From Flavobacteriales bacterium UBA1986 (lineage in GTDB: Bacteria > Bacteroidota > Bacteroidia > Flavobacteriales_G > Salibacteraceae), in contig DDDG01000026.1 of assembly GCA_002336245.1 (NCBI GenBank), positions 59,224 to 123,223 on the forward strand: 64,000 nucleotides of DNA, given 5' to 3'. The notes beneath the pieces are model-generated. The model was not told the DNA's origin, did not search any database, and saw only the letters and a program-made list of their open reading frames with translations. The position numbers and the translations under genes were made by a program. Position 1 is the first letter of the stretch; each line of letters begins with the position of its first letter. Below are positions 63,501-64,000 of the stretch, piece by piece.

Positions 63501-63653
63501 GTGCTGCTTAAAAATGGAGAAGTTTTCATCCTCGATTTTAAAACCGGAAAAGAGAGCAGCTCCGAATTGAAGCAATTGGAAACCTACAAACAGGTTTTTG
63601 AAGAGATGGGTTACGAAAAGGTAAAAGCTGAGATCTTTCGCTTCGAAGCCTAA
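60582..63653 (+). CDS. UvrD-type helicase/nuclease, AddA/RecB-like
   Basis: A 1023-aa protein from ATG 60582 (MEKTFLVYRSSAGSGKTSAL); an upstream in-frame TTG at 60570 is less likely. It has Walker A SAGSGKTS (11-18), motif Ia AITFTNKAANEMKERI, DEFQDTS (motif II), GDGKQAIYRFRNGD (motif III), MTIHKAKGLEFPAV (motif V) and LLYVALTRAEERM (motif VI). The C-terminus is a PD-(D/E)XK nuclease (RPDRVLLKNGEVFILDFKTGK). This is the layout of AddA or RecB, which process double-strand breaks. The AddB/RecC partner is not adjacent. Confidence 0.92.
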   Translation: MEKTFLVYRSSAGSGKTSALVKNYLLLCLQSEEPLYFQRINAITFTNKAANEMKERILENLHFFSTQESARSHYLYQELRKSLNCDEVIFEKRCTRLLFNILHHYSKFHVSTIDKFFYSLVRQFAEDLQLPENIRVELNQDYLLKKALEELFKRSQNEPVLAEVINDFISDKLEDGKSWNIDRDLLKFGKNLFKEKSLDSLERLKDLELKDFKPIRKGVKADASKLKKEVQEMSTQVTLVLQECGLELHDFPGKLSSGVGRYINQLNEGKIDFPTDPTQKVFKEKNFRKKNLKAAENAAFDAAEPHLEKFHQALLEKLRRITDLNYILRDLGPTFLLKILWDELEGFKNRDGIIHISEFNKKLARLVSAESVPYIYERTGEKFHHFLIDEFQDTSVVQWHNLIPLVENALSKGHRNLIVGDGKQAIYRFRNGDVMQFVKLPQLDESQSERQHIFKHSHENIFLEDNFRSKSILVEFNNKLFGSLVNGLPEAFQEIYQKHEQNIQRKEGGYISWRYLKSTKVEEIDAANFDFVKEAISECLKDGFMPGDVCLLVRRKRDARELANLLLEEGHQVETEESLAIDRSASVRLLIGLLRHLCEPKEVYHQSEILHWICKDRNQMESFIALNDSLNKKELSFDALLERFDVRLPRNELLSYGQLIRLRRLVDLFGLDDREANLLAFLDFAQSFDQQGFKTIQEFLEEFEERRSNMYIQTAADPKAFQIMTIHKAKGLEFPAVILPFCQWESQVHNEFLWIPLVREEHNLKELLFRLSLKNSTYLPYFEAAKEEAQLDNLNLLYVALTRAEERMYVMNHSGQIGDSVHSVLASDGETAIDEFISCGKYGAPEPYSSKITEQKDHLEMTSAEPGNWMEEFTFGLPEIDPFIDDWENNPRSKGSALHKVLAQLRTLEEAKELIPRLSKQFAWNEDQIMWIKGALRALSSEERLNDFFSADEEVLVERELSNSIGESIRPDRVLLKNGEVFILDFKTGKESSSELKQLETYKQVFEEMGYEKVKAEIFRFEA

Positions 63654-63693
63654 AGCGCAGGGCCTTAGCTGTTAGAAACTTCCCGCTTTCATC

Positions 63694-63724
63694 TTGTTTT
63701 TAGACGGCCTAGAACTTACATTTG
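63694..63724 (+). promoter_or_regulatory. Complete promoter before the final gene
   Basis: TTG (63694-63696), a 20-nt spacer and TACATTTG (63717-63724) match both Bacteroidota promoter elements. The box ends 18 nt before ATG 63743. Confidence 0.7.
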
Positions 63725-63742
63725 TTTCATACACCATTCAGA

Positions 63743-64000
63743 ATGATTATGAAAGCAAGAATTACTTCCCTCCTATTTGTGGCAATGCTGTTCTCCACGA
63801 TTGCATTTGCACAACCCAAGAATGTTGCTCGTCTAGGACTTTTTAGTTTCACGCAAGGTCAGTTTAATGTGAGCTATGAAAGAGTATTAGGCGACAACGC
63901 AAGTGTTGGCCTTTATGCCGGTTATGTGTATAAAGGTTTGGGCGCCGCTTTCGACCGAGTAGTGGATGCTGTTGAACTCAGCGGAAACATCGCGAACAAC
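63743..64000 (+). CDS. Predicted outer-membrane protein, truncated by the window end
   Basis: The first 86 codons are visible. A signal peptide (SLLFVAMLFSTIAFAQ) is followed by FSFTQGQFNVSYERVLGDNA and VGLYAGYVYKGLG, which look like the first strands of a small outer-membrane barrel. The family cannot be named from this fragment. The gene starts about 90 bp after the helicase stop and has its own promoter. Confidence 0.7.
   Translation, partial: MIMKARITSLLFVAMLFSTIAFAQPKNVARLGLFSFTQGQFNVSYERVLGDNASVGLYAGYVYKGLGAAFDRVVDAVELSGNIANN

Overview
This 64 kb window comes from a member of the Bacteroidota, most likely a Flavobacteriia-type organism. The evidence is internal: several secreted proteins end in type IX secretion system (T9SS) sorting domains of both type A and type B. 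There is a PorP/SprF-family protein, a TonB-dependent receptor with a carboxypeptidase-like N-terminal domain paired with a DUF4249 lipoprotein, and many Bacteroidota-restricted families (DUF4199, DUF3108, DUF1573, TIGR02757). Promoters repeatedly match the Bacteroidota -7 element TAnnTTTG. No tRNA, rRNA, CRISPR array, transposase or phage gene was seen.

Layout. 1-300: an intergenic repeat followed by a minus-strand signal recognition particle RNA gene. 303-4294: DUF4199 protein, two glycosyltransferases and an M14 carboxypeptidase. 4348-10640: an RND/MMPL exporter, a secreted MORN-like protein, and a DUF4249/TonB-receptor pair. 10990-16811: S41 protease, DUF1573 and DUF3108 proteins, sucC, a LolD-like ATPase and TIGR02757. 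16818-20456: a second MORN-like protein, ACP phosphodiesterase, mnmD and two tandem AAC(6')-like acetyltransferases. 20466-24954 (minus): an MBOAT O-acyltransferase, its SGNH-like partner and a PaaZ-type fusion enzyme, all translationally overlapped. 24999-29870: NUDIX hydrolase, Omp85-like barrel, two lipoproteins and a TPR protein. 29913-39022 (minus): a conserved hypothetical, a T9SS cargo protein, a HisC-like aminotransferase, recQ and a tripartite ABC exporter. 39023-39754: a gene-free repeat island. 39755-42913: TPR protein, EamA transporter and proline dehydrogenase. 42994-57656: a surface-protein locus with a PKD/GEVED/CUB T9SS type A protein, a 1626-aa Ig-like type B protein, a SanA-like protein, a PorP/SprF protein and an 18-PKD-repeat type B giant. 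57764-64000: a di-heme peroxidase lipoprotein, a T9SS-exported subtilase, an AddA-like helicase-nuclease and the start of an outer-membrane protein.

The most notable observation is at 57498-57500. One in-frame TAA separates the signal peptide of the 18-PKD giant from the rest of the protein. The frame is open on both sides and resumes directly in a PKD domain, so this is a nonsense change, sequencing error or readthrough site rather than two genes. Other points are three places carrying a CTCACTCTC-type simple repeat, one of which encodes a signal-peptide core; an inverted repeat shared between the left edge and the 39 kb island; overlapping divergent promoters at 60529-60542; and candidate leaderless starts whose -7-box spacing matches that of the SRP RNA gene. 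I did not find a clearly new multi-gene system; most genes belong to recognisable families.
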